The position numbers were made by a program, and so were the translations under genes. From assembly GCF_000971115.1 (NCBI RefSeq), contig NZ_BBLV01000012.1, positions 21,647 to 85,646 on the forward strand: a stretch of 64,000 nucleotides of DNA, given 5' to 3'. This document shows, piece after piece, positions 36,532 through 46,127 of this stretch. How positions within the stretch are numbered: position 1 is the first letter of the stretch; every line of letters begins with the position of its first letter. The stretch is from Demequina gelatinilytica. GTDB lineage: Bacteria; Actinomycetota; Actinomycetes; Actinomycetales; Demequinaceae. The notes beneath the pieces were generated by a model. It did no database searches, had not been told where the DNA came from, and was given only the letters and a program-made list of their open reading frames with translations.

Positions 36532-37911
36532 GTGACCCAGGAACCGCCCGGCGCATCGCCCGACACCGAAGCCCCCGCATCGTCCCGTCGCGGGCTGTCC
36601 CGCCACCTGGTGGACATCGCGCCGCTCAAGGCGAGCCCCGCGTTCGCGCGCCTGTGGATCGGCGGCGCGATCTCCGGCGTCGGTGCGTTCATGACCACCG
36701 TCGCGGTGGGCCTGCAGATCTACGACATCACCGAGTCGACGTTCGCGGTCGGGCTGGTGGGCGGCATCTCGCTCCTCCCGATGATCGTCGCCGGCCTGTG
36801 GGGCGGCATGATCGCCGATGTCTTCGACCGCCGCCGCGTGCTCATCGTCGCGTCGCTCAGCTCGTGGGCGTCGATCATCGCGCTCGTCGCGCTCGCCTTC
36901 TGGGAGCTCCACCTCCAAGGCGAGGGCACCCACGCCCCGGTGTGGCCGTTCTACCTGGTCACCACGGTCAACGCGATCACCTCGACGGTCCAGAACGCGA
37001 CGCGGGGCTCGGTGGTGGGGCGCCTCCTGCCGCCCGAGCTGCTGAGCCGGGCGACGGCGCTCAACGGCATCTCGTTCGGCGCGATGGTCACCGTGGGGCC
37101 CGCGCTCGCGGGAGTGCTCGCGGCGACCATCGGCCTGCCGTGGACCTTCGCGATCGACGCGGTGCTGTTCACCGCGGGCTTCCTGGGCATCTGGATGCTG
37201 CCGCCGCTGCCGCGCCTGGGGGAGAGGGTCGAGGCGGGCTGGCCGGTGCTCAAGGAGGGCCTCGCGTTCCTCAAGAACGCGCCGAACATCCGCATGAGCT
37301 TCATCGTCGACATCGTCGCGATGACCTTCGGACGCCCCTACGTGCTGTTCCCCGCGCTCGGTGCCACGGTCATCGGCGGCGGGTCGCTCACCGTCGGCGC
37401 CCTCACCGCCGCCGGCGCGATCGGCACCATGCTCACCAGCCTCTTCTCGGGCCGCATCGCCCACGTCCATCGCCACGGCATCGCGATCTCGCGCGCGATC
37501 CAGGTGTTCGGCGCGTTCGCGGTGCTGTTCGGCGTGATCACGCTTCTCGCGGTGCGCGGCGACCACGCGCCGGGCGAGGGCTGGGCCGGCACCGACTTCT
37601 CGATGCTGATCCTGCTGGGGCTCGCGATGGCGGGCATGGGCGCCTCGGACGAGCTCAGCGCGATCTTCCGCCAGACAATGATCATCCAGGCCGCCCCGGA
37701 CGAGATGCGGGGCCGGCTCCAGGGCGTGTTCATCGTGGTGGTGACGGGCGGCCCGCGTCTGGGCGACATGTACGCCGGTGCGCTCGCGGCGGTGACGGCG
37801 CTGTGGTGCCCGCCGCTCCTGGGAGGCATCGTGGTCATCGCGCTCATCGCGGTGCTGACGCGCGCTCAGCGGGCGTGGCGCGACTACGACGCCCAGGCGC
37901 CGACGCCGTGA
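36532..37911 (+). CDS. MFS transporter (EntS-like exporter)
   Basis: A 459-aa major facilitator with about 12 transmembrane segments. PAFARLWIGGAISGVGAFMTTVAVGLQIYDIT and the loop GGMIADVFDRRRVLI (motif A-like) place it with EntS/enterobactin-exporter-like drug and siderophore transporters. No siderophore genes are nearby, so the substrate is open. GTG 36532 is 6 nt after TAGACT (36520-36525), leaderless. It diverges from the cyclase gene. Confidence 0.87.
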   Translation: MTQEPPGASPDTEAPASSRRGLSRHLVDIAPLKASPAFARLWIGGAISGVGAFMTTVAVGLQIYDITESTFAVGLVGGISLLPMIVAGLWGGMIADVFDRRRVLIVASLSSWASIIALVALAFWELHLQGEGTHAPVWPFYLVTTVNAITSTVQNATRGSVVGRLLPPELLSRATALNGISFGAMVTVGPALAGVLAATIGLPWTFAIDAVLFTAGFLGIWMLPPLPRLGERVEAGWPVLKEGLAFLKNAPNIRMSFIVDIVAMTFGRPYVLFPALGATVIGGGSLTVGALTAAGAIGTMLTSLFSGRIAHVHRHGIAISRAIQVFGAFAVLFGVITLLAVRGDHAPGEGWAGTDFSMLILLGLAMAGMGASDELSAIFRQTMIIQAAPDEMRGRLQGVFIVVVTGGPRLGDMYAGALAAVTALWCPPLLGGIVVIALIAVLTRAQRAWRDYDAQAPTP

Positions 37912-37921
37912 GGCCGTGATG

Positions 37922-37949
37922 GTCGAGCGCCGCGTCCGCGGCGCTCGAC
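37922..37949. terminator. Terminator between the MFS gene and a lipoprotein gene
   Basis: A 12-13-bp GC stem (37922-37934 with 37937-37949) between convergent genes. Confidence 0.75.
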
Positions 37950-37950
37950 G

Positions 37951-38529
37951 TCAGGACGATGCGAGGTTCTTCGCGACCTTGCGTGCGATCTCGAACGTGA
38001 TGTCGCCCGCGGTCGAGCCGTCCGTCGCCGGACGGATGTAGGAGACCTTCACGAAGTACTCGTCGACGCTCATGCCGAGCGTGCGGCGGCTGGGCGTGGT
38101 GTACGCGTCCGTCGCACCCGCGATGCTGCGCTTGACGTCGCGGGTCTTGCCGAACGCCTCCTCCGCGAGCGCGCGGTGCGCCGCGACGTCGGGGTAGCCC
38201 CAGTTGACCTCGACCTGCACGCGCGGCTCGGACTTCTGGTCGCTCTTGGGGCGCCATTCGCAGATGTTGCGGCCGTCGTTCGACAGCGCGTTGTTGAAGC
38301 GCCCGGCCGCCATCTGCGTGCCGACCATCGAGGACAGGGTCTTCTTCTTGATGAGGTCGCACGGGTCCACCGTGCCCTCCGGCGCCTGGGCGTCGACCAC
38401 CTCGGTCGGCAGCGCGGTCGGCGACGCGGACACGCTCGCCGAGGCGTCGCTTCCCAGCGGCGTGCAGCCTGCGAGGAGCACGATGCCGGCGATCGCGGCG
38501 GCGCAGGCGGGCAGGAGGCGAGGCGTCAT
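37951..38529 (-). CDS. DUF3558-like lipoprotein
   Basis: A 192-aa secreted lipoprotein. The lipobox is LLAGC, Cys22, followed by a Ser/Ala/Pro linker. The mature domain has VDPCDLIKKK and NICEWRP, a Cys pair and C-x-W pattern as in actinobacterial DUF3558 proteins. It resembles the lipoprotein at 46128 (shared GATDAY and final-domain strand). The function is unknown. ATG 38529 has AAGGGA upstream; GTG 38547 would spoil the signal peptide start. Confidence 0.75.
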   Translation of the reverse strand: MTPRLLPACAAAIAGIVLLAGCTPLGSDASASVSASPTALPTEVVDAQAPEGTVDPCDLIKKKTLSSMVGTQMAAGRFNNALSNDGRNICEWRPKSDQKSEPRVQVEVNWGYPDVAAHRALAEEAFGKTRDVKRSIAGATDAYTTPSRRTLGMSVDEYFVKVSYIRPATDGSTAGDITFEIARKVAKNLASS

Positions 38530-38593
38530 GGAGGTCCCTTCGGTCACGAAGAGGTTAGCAACCGCCCGCGCCGGGGACGTGACGCCCCAGGTC

Positions 38594-40360
38594 TCAGCGG
38601 GACGGCGACGCGAGCCTGCGCAGCACGGCGTCCTGATGGAGCCATCCGACGAGCGCGTCGCCCTCGACCACGGCCAGACCGTCCGTCGCCTCCTCGTCGA
38701 GCAGGCGGTCGAGAGCGTCGTCGAGCGTGTCGTGGGGGCCGACGCCCGGTCGGCGCTCCACGAGCTGGCCCACGATGACCTGGTCCGCGTCGTCGTCGCC
38801 GGTGAGGGCGCCGGCGGCGGTCGCGGAGGTCACCACGCCCAGGTAGCGCCCGTCGGCGCTCACGACGGGAAGCACGTGGCGGCGCGCGTCGACCAGCCGG
38901 TCGACGGCCTCTGCCGCGCTCATGCCGCGGCGGAGGGTCGGGGGAGCGGCGCCCATGACGTCCCGCACCGCGACGTCCTCGAGGGCTCGCGTGTCCGCGC
39001 GCTTGGTGATGTCGATGCCGCGGCGGCGCAGCTTGAGCGTGTAGATCGAGTCGTGCGACAACGCCCCTGAGAGCACCGTCGAGACGGCGACCGCGAGCAT
39101 GAGCGGGAGGATGATCGTGTACTCGCCGCTGAGCTCGAACAGGATGAGCACCGCGGTGATCGGCGCCCGCGACGCTCCGGCGAACACCGCGGCCATGCCG
39201 ACCACCGCGTAGGCCCCCGCGTCGAGGTCGAGGCCCGGGAGGAGCGCATCGGCCCCCTGCCCGAAGGCCGCCCCGAGCATCGCGCCCAGGAACAGCGACG
39301 GCGCGAACACCCCTCCCGATCCACCCATGCCGATGGTGAAGGACGTCGCGATGATCTTCGCGACGAGCATCGCCAGCAGGAACCACACGGCGTACTCGCC
39401 CAGGACCGCGCCCTCGAGCACCGGGTAGCCCACGCCGTACATCTGCGGGACGGCGAGCAGGATGAGGCCCAGCCCGAGCCCGCCCACCGCGGGGCGCAGC
39501 CACTCCGGCCCTCGCCACACCGCGTCCCACGCATCCTCGATCCTGTACAGCACCCGGGTGAACGTGACGCCCACGAGCGCCGCGAGCACGCCGAGGATCA
39601 CGTAGAGGCCGTACTCGGCGAGGTGCGAGACATGGAACTCGGGGAGCACCAGGAAGGGCTCGTCGCCCAGGAAGATGCGTCCGATGACCGAGGCGGTGAC
39701 GGCGGAGATGACGATCGCGCCGAAGGACCGGGCCGCGAGCGTGCCCAGCAGCAGCTCGAAGGCGAAGAAGACGCCGGCGATGGGCGCGTTGAAAGTCGCC
39801 GCGATGCCTCCCGCGGCGCCGCACGCGACCAGCATCCGCACCCCGTTCTCGTCGAGCCGCGCGGCGCGGGCGAGCGAGGATCCCATGGCGGACCCGATCT
39901 GCACGATCGGCCCCTCGCGTCCCACCGAGCCGCCCGAGCCGATGGTGACCGCCGAGGCGAGCGCCTTGACGAACGCGACCTTCGCGGGGATACGGCCGCC
40001 GCGGCGGTGGATCGCGTACATCACCTCGGGGACGCCGTGCCCGCGGGCCTCCTTGGCGAAGCGGTGCACCAGCGGGCCGTAGACCAGGCCGCCGACGGCA
40101 GGGGCGAGCACCACGAAGAAGCCGCCCAGCCAGGGCAGCCACGGGTGCGCCGGGTGCCCGGTGGTGCCGGCGTAGTCGGCGTGCCCGGAGAAGATCCAGG
40201 TCGCGGTCTCGACGAGCCACCGGAACGCGATCGCGCCGAAGCCTCCGAGGACGCCGACCACGACCGCGAGCGCGATGAGCACGGTGTTCTCGGAGCGCGA
40301 TGCACGGCGCAGGAGGCGCCCGGGTCCGGTCGGGGTGGCGGCGCGCGATGGCACGGGCAT
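38594..40360 (-). CDS. ClC-family chloride channel/antiporter with CBS domains
   Basis: Membrane protein of 588 aa. The anion-pathway motifs GSGGSVGREGP (141-151, with gating Glu149) and GMGGSGGVFAPSLFLGA are intact. The C-terminal 140 residues form two CBS repeats (DVMGAAPPTLRRGMSAAEAVDRLV). It probably exchanges Cl- for H+. ATG 40360 is preceded by TACAAC and TGAGGAC. It diverges from a MarR gene across 63 bp that hold a dyad, suggesting MarR control. Confidence 0.9.
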   Translation of the reverse strand: MPVPSRAATPTGPGRLLRRASRSENTVLIALAVVVGVLGGFGAIAFRWLVETATWIFSGHADYAGTTGHPAHPWLPWLGGFFVVLAPAVGGLVYGPLVHRFAKEARGHGVPEVMYAIHRRGGRIPAKVAFVKALASAVTIGSGGSVGREGPIVQIGSAMGSSLARAARLDENGVRMLVACGAAGGIAATFNAPIAGVFFAFELLLGTLAARSFGAIVISAVTASVIGRIFLGDEPFLVLPEFHVSHLAEYGLYVILGVLAALVGVTFTRVLYRIEDAWDAVWRGPEWLRPAVGGLGLGLILLAVPQMYGVGYPVLEGAVLGEYAVWFLLAMLVAKIIATSFTIGMGGSGGVFAPSLFLGAMLGAAFGQGADALLPGLDLDAGAYAVVGMAAVFAGASRAPITAVLILFELSGEYTIILPLMLAVAVSTVLSGALSHDSIYTLKLRRRGIDITKRADTRALEDVAVRDVMGAAPPTLRRGMSAAEAVDRLVDARRHVLPVVSADGRYLGVVTSATAAGALTGDDDADQVIVGQLVERRPGVGPHDTLDDALDRLLDEEATDGLAVVEGDALVGWLHQDAVLRRLASPSR

Positions 40361-40369
40361 GTCCTCACT

Positions 40370-40385
40370 GTTGTAGCGATGCAAC
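40370..40385. promoter_or_regulatory. Putative MarR operator between clc and marR
   Basis: GTTG(TAGCGATG)CAAC is an inverted repeat with 4-bp outer arms and partial inner symmetry. It covers the likely -10 box of the ClC gene (complement TACAAC) and lies 39 nt before the MarR start. Confidence 0.5.
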
Positions 40386-40423
40386 TTTGGGACCTTAGCA
40401 GGCGCAGGCACTACCGTGGGTCC

Positions 40424-40888
40424 GTGCCACACGACGCCGCCCACGCCACCGCCGCCACGCTCGCCTCCTCGCGCGCGCTGCTCGGCATCGTCGCCCGCTC
40501 GCTTGCGCCGGCCCTCACCGAGGTCACGGTGCCGCAGTTCCGGGTGCTCGTGGTGCTGTCGCAGAGCGGTCCCCTCCGGATGGGCGATCTGGCCGTGCGC
40601 ATCGGCATCCATCCGTCGACTCTCACGCGGACCGTCGAGAGGCTCGAGCACGGCGGCTGGATCGTGCGGACCCCCGTGCCGGACAACAGGCGGGAGGTCC
40701 GCTCGAGCCTCACGGAGGCCGGGCAGACGCTGGTCGCCACCGTCACGGAGCGCAGGGTCGCGATGATCGCGGAGGTGCTCGACGGCATGGCGCCCGACGA
40801 GCGCGCAGCGCTGCGCGTCGGGATGGAGGCGTTCGCGCGGGCGGCGGGGGAGCCGCAGCCGCAGGATCTGCTCGAGCTCGGGATGTGA
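40424..40888 (+). CDS. MarR-family transcriptional regulator
   Basis: A 154-aa winged-helix regulator: VTVPQFRVLVVLSQSGPLRMGDLAVRIGIHPSTLTRTVERLEHGGWIVR with the wing VPDNRREVRSSLTEAGQ. GTG 40424 is 6 nt after TACCGT (40412-40417), leaderless. It likely controls itself and the divergent ClC gene. The ligand is unknown. Confidence 0.9.
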   Translation: MPHDAAHATAATLASSRALLGIVARSLAPALTEVTVPQFRVLVVLSQSGPLRMGDLAVRIGIHPSTLTRTVERLEHGGWIVRTPVPDNRREVRSSLTEAGQTLVATVTERRVAMIAEVLDGMAPDERAALRVGMEAFARAAGEPQPQDLLELGM

Positions 40889-40897
40889 GCCTCGGGC

Positions 40898-41374
40898 TCA
40901 CTCCATGTCGGTGAAGCCCAGCTGGCGTGCCGCCTCGTAGATGACGATGGACGCCGCGTTCGAGAGGTTGAGCGAGCGCCTGCCCGGGAGCATGGGGATG
41001 CGCACCCACGACGTGATGCGGGGGTGCTCCAGCACCTCGTCGGGCAGCCCCGTGGGCTCGGGCCCGAACAGCAGCACGTCGCCCGCGGTGTACTCGAGGT
41101 CCGTGTAGGTCACGTCGGCCCTTGCCGTGAAGGCGTAGACGCGGGCCTCGGGGAGCTCGTCGAGCATCGCGTCGAGGCCGGGGTGCACGGTGACCGTCGC
41201 GAGGTCGTGATAGTCGAGCCCCGCGCGCCGCAGTTTGGAGTCCTCGAGCTCGAAGCCCAGCGGCTCGACCAGCCGCAGCGGCGCCCCGGTGACGGCGGAC
41301 AGGCGGATCGCCGATCCCGTGTTCTCCGGGATGCGGGGCTCGAAGAAGGCGATGGAGGGCAGGGCGACGGGCAT
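40898..41374 (-). CDS. trmL: tRNA (cytidine(34)-2'-O)-methyltransferase
   Basis: SPOUT-family enzyme of 158 aa that 2'-O-methylates the wobble base of leucine tRNAs. PENTGSAIRLSAVTGAPL, LLFGPEPTGLP and IPMLPGRRSLNLSNAASIVIYEA are the three knot motifs. ATG 41374 is 6 nt after GACACT (complement of 41381-41386), suggesting a leaderless message. It diverges from the ABC exporter. Confidence 0.93.
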   Translation of the reverse strand: MPVALPSIAFFEPRIPENTGSAIRLSAVTGAPLRLVEPLGFELEDSKLRRAGLDYHDLATVTVHPGLDAMLDELPEARVYAFTARADVTYTDLEYTAGDVLLFGPEPTGLPDEVLEHPRITSWVRIPMLPGRRSLNLSNAASIVIYEAARQLGFTDME

Positions 41375-41410
41375 GGCGCCAGTGTCCCACGGAGGTCCTA
41401 GGCTCCATGC

Positions 41411-43294
41411 ATGAGCCATCCCGCACCCGCCGGCAGCCGCCGCGCCTCCATGGGCGGGATGCCTGGGCGCGGCGTCGCGAGCCGTGACGAGGACGCGCAG
41501 CGCGCCCTCAACGCCGAGGCGCCCGAGATCCCCGACCTGTGGCCTCGTGTGATCGCGCTGTTCCGCCCCTATCGCGGCGCGCTCCTGCTGACCGCGGCGC
41601 TCGTGATCGCGAGCGCCGGCGCGACCGTGGTGCCGCCCCTCATCGTCGAGCGCATCTTCGACCGCGCGCTGTTCCCGCCCGACGGGGACCCGCAGCTGCG
41701 GCTGCTCGCGGAGCTGGTGACCGTGATGATCGCGATCTACATCGTGACCGCGGGGCTCCAGGTGTGGCAGACCTGCCTCACCGCGTCGGTGGGCAACCGG
41801 GTCACGGGCGATCTGCGCGAGCGGCTGTTCGCACGGCTCCAGTCGATGGAGCTCGCGTTCTTCACGCGCACCAAGACCGGCGTGATCCAGTCGCGCCTCC
41901 AGAACGATGTGGGCGGCGTCTCGGGCGTGCTCACCACCTTCGTGTCGAGCATCGTGGGCAACACCGTGACGGTCCTCGCGAGCCTCGTCGCGATGATCCT
42001 GCTCGACTGGCGCCTCACCATCCTCGCCGTGATCCTCATGCCGGCGCTCGTCGCGGTCCAGAGGCGGGTGGGCCGCGTGCGCGCCCGCATCGCATCGCGC
42101 ACCCAGGAGTCGCTGTCGGAGCTCACGGCGATCACCCAGGAGACGCTGTCGGTGAGCGGGATCCTGCTGTCGAAGGTCTACAACCGGCAGAGGCTCGAGA
42201 CCGACCGCTTCCGTGCCGAGAACGCGACCCAGATCCGACTCCAGGTGCAGCAGGCGATGACGGGCCAGTGGTTCTTCGGCCTCGTCACCATCGTGATGTC
42301 GTCCGTGCCGGCGGTGATCTACCTCGCCGCAGGCGTCCTCATCGAGCGTGGTTCGAGCGTGCTCACCGCGGGAACCGTGGTGGCGTTCACGGCGGTCCAG
42401 TCACGCCTGCTGTTCCCGCTCATGGCCCTCATGCGTGTCGCGCTCGAGGTGCAGACCTCGCGCGCGCTGTTCGCGCGCATCTTCGAGTACCTGGACCTCG
42501 AGCCCGCGATCCGCGACGCGGACGATGCGGTGGGCGTCGAGGAGGCGCCGGGTCCGCTGGGCGCGGTCGAGTTCCGCGACGTCGAGTTCCGCTACCCGGG
42601 CTCGCGCGACGACGCCCGTCCCACGCTCGACGGGGTCTCCTTCCGCGTCGAGCCGGGCACCACCCACGCATTCGTCGGCCCGTCCGGGGCGGGCAAGACG
42701 ACCGTCGTCTACCTCGCCGCGCGCCTCCACGAGGCGACGGGCGGCGCCGTGATGTTCGCGGGCGCGGACGTGCGCCGGCTGCGCCACGAGTCGGTGGTCG
42801 ACCACGTGGGCGTCGTGTCGCAGGAGACCTACCTGTTCCACGCGACCATCGCGGAGAACCTCCGGTACGCGAGGCCCGACGCCACCGACGCGGAGCTCGA
42901 GCAGGCGTGCCGGGACGCGAGCATCCACGAGGCCATCGCGTCCTTCGAGCACGGCTACGACACCGTAGTCGGAGAGCGCGGGTACCGGCTCTCGGGCGGC
43001 GAGAAGCAGCGCATCGCTATCGCGCGCGTGCTGCTCAAGGACCCGCCCGTGCTGCTGCTCGACGAGGCGACCAGCGCGCTCGACACGGTGTCCGAGCGCG
43101 TGGTCCAGTCCGCGCTCGACCGCGCGGCGCAGGGGCGCACCACGCTGGTGGTCGCGCATCGGCTGTCGACCGTCGCGCGTGCGGACGTGATCCACGTGGT
43201 CGAGCAGGGGCGCATCGTCGAGACCGGCACGCACGCCGAGCTGCTCGCCAGGGGCGGGCTCTATGCACGTCTCGCGGCCCAGCAGGCGGACTAG
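41411..43294 (+). CDS. ABC exporter, fused transmembrane and ATPase domains
   Basis: A 627-aa half-transporter of the multidrug/lipid exporter type. Residues 60-330 carry six transmembrane helices. The ATPase has Walker A GPSGAGKTT, the Q-loop VSQETYLFHATIAENL, signature YRLSGGEKQRIAIARVLL and LLLDEATSALD. It should act as a homodimer. ATG 41411 is 6 nt after TAGGCT (41399-41404), leaderless. Its TAG stop begins the TAGGGT box likely used by the next gene. Confidence 0.9.
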   Translation: MSHPAPAGSRRASMGGMPGRGVASRDEDAQRALNAEAPEIPDLWPRVIALFRPYRGALLLTAALVIASAGATVVPPLIVERIFDRALFPPDGDPQLRLLAELVTVMIAIYIVTAGLQVWQTCLTASVGNRVTGDLRERLFARLQSMELAFFTRTKTGVIQSRLQNDVGGVSGVLTTFVSSIVGNTVTVLASLVAMILLDWRLTILAVILMPALVAVQRRVGRVRARIASRTQESLSELTAITQETLSVSGILLSKVYNRQRLETDRFRAENATQIRLQVQQAMTGQWFFGLVTIVMSSVPAVIYLAAGVLIERGSSVLTAGTVVAFTAVQSRLLFPLMALMRVALEVQTSRALFARIFEYLDLEPAIRDADDAVGVEEAPGPLGAVEFRDVEFRYPGSRDDARPTLDGVSFRVEPGTTHAFVGPSGAGKTTVVYLAARLHEATGGAVMFAGADVRRLRHESVVDHVGVVSQETYLFHATIAENLRYARPDATDAELEQACRDASIHEAIASFEHGYDTVVGERGYRLSGGEKQRIAIARVLLKDPPVLLLDEATSALDTVSERVVQSALDRAAQGRTTLVVAHRLSTVARADVIHVVEQGRIVETGTHAELLARGGLYARLAAQQAD

Positions 43295-43333
43295 GGTGGA
43301 CGGAGCCCCGCCCGACGCCGAGAGGAGCCTCAC

Positions 43334-45046
43334 GTGAGCGACGACTGGTGGAAGTCCGCCGTGGTCTACCAGGTCTATCCCCGCAGCTTCCAGGACTCCG
43401 ACGGGGACGGCGTCGGCGACCTGCGCGGGATCCTCAGCCGCCTCGACCATCTCGAGTGGCTGGGGGTGGACGTCATCTGGCTGTCGCCCATCTACGCGTC
43501 GCCGCAGGCGGACAACGGCTACGACATCTCGGACTACGAGGCGATCGACCCGACGTTCGGCACGCTCGACGACTTCGATGCCCTGCTGACCGCGGCGCAT
43601 GCGCGCGGCATCAAGATCGTCATGGACCTGGTGGTCAACCACACCTCCGACGAGCATCCCTGGTTCCTCGAGTCGCGGTCCTCGAAGCGCAGCCCCAAGC
43701 GCGACTGGTACTGGTGGCGTCCTCCCCGCGAGGGCTTCGAGCCGGGTGCCCCGGGTGCGGAGCCCACCAACTGGCGCGCCTTCTTCTCGGGATCCACGTG
43801 GGCCTACGACGAGGAGTCCGGCGAGTACTTCCTCCACCTCTTCCACCCCAAGCAGCCCGACCTCAACTGGGAGAACCCCGAGGTGAGGCAGGCCGTGTAC
43901 GCCATGATGAACCGCTGGCTCGACCGCGGCGTCGACGGCTTCCGCATGGACGTCATCAACCTCATCTCCAAGGTGCTGCCGCTGCGCGACGGGGAGCCCC
44001 TGCCCGGAGGGCTCGGCAACGGCTTCCCGCTCTACGCGTGCGGACCCCGCAACCACGAGTTCCTGCAGGAGATGCACCGCGAGGTGTTCGCGGGGCGCGA
44101 GGGTCGCTTCCTCACCGTGGGCGAGACGCCGGGCGCGACGGTGGACGATGCCGTGCTGTTCACGGATCCCGCGCGTGCCGAGGTGGACATGGTGTTCCAG
44201 TTCGAGCACGTGGACGTCGACCACGGGCCGCTGGGGAAGTTCGACCCGCAGCCGCTGGACCTGGTGCGTCTCAAGGCGATCCTGGGGCGCTGGCAGGCCG
44301 CGCTGGGGGAGCGGGGCTGGAACTCCCTGTACTGGGACAACCACGACCAGCCGCGCGTCGTCTCCCGCTTCGGTGACGACCGCGACCACTGGGCCGCGTC
44401 CGCCAAGGCGCTCGCGGCCGTGCTGCACCTCATGCGCGGCACGCCGTACGTCTACCAGGGCGAGGAGCTCGGGATGACGAACGCGGGCTTCACGTCGATC
44501 GACCAGTACCGCGACATCGAGTCGCTGGGGGCCTACGACGAGCTGCGCGCGATGGACGTGCCCGAGCAACGGATCCTCGACGGGCTCGCCGCCATGAGCC
44601 GCGACAATGCACGCACGCCCGTCCAGTGGGACGCGTCGCCGCACGCGGGCTTCACCACGGGCACGCCGTGGCTGCCGGTGACGGCGAACCACGCGTGGCT
44701 CAACGCGGAGGCGCAGCGCGCGGACCCGGACTCGGTCGCCGCGTTCTACCGGGCGCTCATCGCGCTTCGCCATGACGAGCCCGTGGTCGCGCACGGCACG
44801 TTCGCGATGCTGCTCGCCGAGGACCCGCAGGTGTTCGCCTACCGGCGCGTGCTCGGCGACGCTGTGCTCACCGTCGCGGCCAACCTCTCCGGGCAGGATG
44901 CGACGGCGCGCGTCGATGCGGCCCACGGCTCCCTGGTGCTCCACAACCTGGGCGCCGACACGACGCCGTACCCGGCCGGAGCCGGGGAGGTCCCGCTGGG
45001 GCCGTGGGAGGTCAGGGTCTACCTGGCGCGGCAGGCCGCTCGCTAG
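43334..45046 (+). CDS. Alpha-glucosidase, GH13 (oligo-1,6-glucosidase type)
   Basis: Enzyme of 570 aa cleaving alpha-glucosidic bonds in short oligosaccharides. It starts WWKSAVVYQVYPRSFQDSDGDGVGDL. Catalytic residues are Asp206 (GFRMDVIN), Glu264 (FLTVGETPG) and Asp338 (NHDQPR). GTG 43334 has GAGAGGAG upstream. TAGGGT (43292-43297) gives a leader of about 30 nt. With malQ it can process maltodextrins; the exact linkage preference is not decided. Confidence 0.92.
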   Translation: MSDDWWKSAVVYQVYPRSFQDSDGDGVGDLRGILSRLDHLEWLGVDVIWLSPIYASPQADNGYDISDYEAIDPTFGTLDDFDALLTAAHARGIKIVMDLVVNHTSDEHPWFLESRSSKRSPKRDWYWWRPPREGFEPGAPGAEPTNWRAFFSGSTWAYDEESGEYFLHLFHPKQPDLNWENPEVRQAVYAMMNRWLDRGVDGFRMDVINLISKVLPLRDGEPLPGGLGNGFPLYACGPRNHEFLQEMHREVFAGREGRFLTVGETPGATVDDAVLFTDPARAEVDMVFQFEHVDVDHGPLGKFDPQPLDLVRLKAILGRWQAALGERGWNSLYWDNHDQPRVVSRFGDDRDHWAASAKALAAVLHLMRGTPYVYQGEELGMTNAGFTSIDQYRDIESLGAYDELRAMDVPEQRILDGLAAMSRDNARTPVQWDASPHAGFTTGTPWLPVTANHAWLNAEAQRADPDSVAAFYRALIALRHDEPVVAHGTFAMLLAEDPQVFAYRRVLGDAVLTVAANLSGQDATARVDAAHGSLVLHNLGADTTPYPAGAGEVPLGPWEVRVYLARQAAR

Positions 45047-45055
45047 AGTCCTGGC

Positions 45056-46105
45056 ATGGCCTGGGGGAGACTGTCGGCGCCGGCGTGCGCCATCGCGGTG
45101 CTGATGCTGGCGGCGGGGTGCGCTCCCACGGCCGACGGTCCGGGGTCGACGGGCGGGTCCCCCTCGCCCGCCCTCATGCGCTCGAGCGATGCCTCGCCGG
45201 CGGCGACCGCCGTCACCGAGGATCCCGCGCCCGCGCCTACGGCGACCGCGACCGGGATCGTGCCGCCGGACCTCGCGACGGTGCCGATGTTCGCAGGCTA
45301 CGCAGGTGCGAGCGAGGATGTGGCGGCGGTGCTCACCCTCGCCGAGAGCTGGCGCGTGGGCCTCGCCGCCCAGGCCTGCATGGAGCGTGCCGGCTACGAG
45401 TGGGATCTCGAGGTCGCGGCGATCGGCACCGATACGGCGGCCGCCCTCGAGCAGCTCGGTCGGGACCCGGGCGGTTTCGGTGCCGCGCTTCGCGCACCGC
45501 TCACCTCGCACCATCCCAACGACGAGCGCTACGCCGCCCGGGGCGAGGCCGCGCACGCGGATGCTCTCCGCGCGTTCTACGGTGAGGAGCTGCTCGCGTC
45601 TCCCGGCCTGTCCGGGCTGGTGGTCGACGGCAACCGCGTCACCGGTGCGGACTACTACGGCTCGCTCATGCCGGGCGGCTGCTACGGCGAGGGGCTCGAC
45701 GCCCACGCCGTCGAGTACCCGTCGGAGGCGCTGGCGGCGGAGCTGGCCACCGTCATTCTTGGTCTGCGGGAGTCCGAGGACCTGGGAGCGGCGCGCGAGG
45801 ACTTCGCGCGCTGCGTCCGCGTCGAGGGGATCGACGCCGACGTCGACCCGGCACGCGAGGAGCAGCTGGTGGTGCTCGAGGAGAGCGACGAGGGCTGGGC
45901 CGCTCTCGATGCATGCTGGCCGGGCTTCCAGGCCGCCGAGCAGGAGCTGAGCGCGGAGACGGTCGACGCCTTCGTGGCGGAGCACGCCGGGGAGCTGGCC
46001 GAGTCGGCCGAGCTGGCGGCCCGGGATCTCGCCGCGTTGGAGGCCGACCCCGCGTTCGCCGAGTTCGTGGACACGTTGTCCGCGCAGCTCGTGGACGCCT
46101 CGTGA
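45056..46105 (+). CDS. Predicted lipoprotein of unknown function
   Basis: A 349-aa secreted protein that I cannot assign. The signal peptide ends in LAAGC with Cys22, followed by a Ser/Pro/Thr/Ala linker to about residue 80. The acidic helical domain contains three further Cys (QACMERAGYEWD, GGCYGEGLD, FARCVRVEGI, DACWPGF), possibly paired outside the cell. ATG 45056 is 6 nt after TAGAGT (45044-45049), whose first three bases are the stop codon of the alpha-glucosidase gene. Confidence 0.7.
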   Translation: MAWGRLSAPACAIAVLMLAAGCAPTADGPGSTGGSPSPALMRSSDASPAATAVTEDPAPAPTATATGIVPPDLATVPMFAGYAGASEDVAAVLTLAESWRVGLAAQACMERAGYEWDLEVAAIGTDTAAALEQLGRDPGGFGAALRAPLTSHHPNDERYAARGEAAHADALRAFYGEELLASPGLSGLVVDGNRVTGADYYGSLMPGGCYGEGLDAHAVEYPSEALAAELATVILGLRESEDLGAAREDFARCVRVEGIDADVDPAREEQLVVLEESDEGWAALDACWPGFQAAEQELSAETVDAFVAEHAGELAESAELAARDLAALEADPAFAEFVDTLSAQLVDAS

Positions 46106-46127
46106 CGCACGCCGCGCCGCGTCGCGC

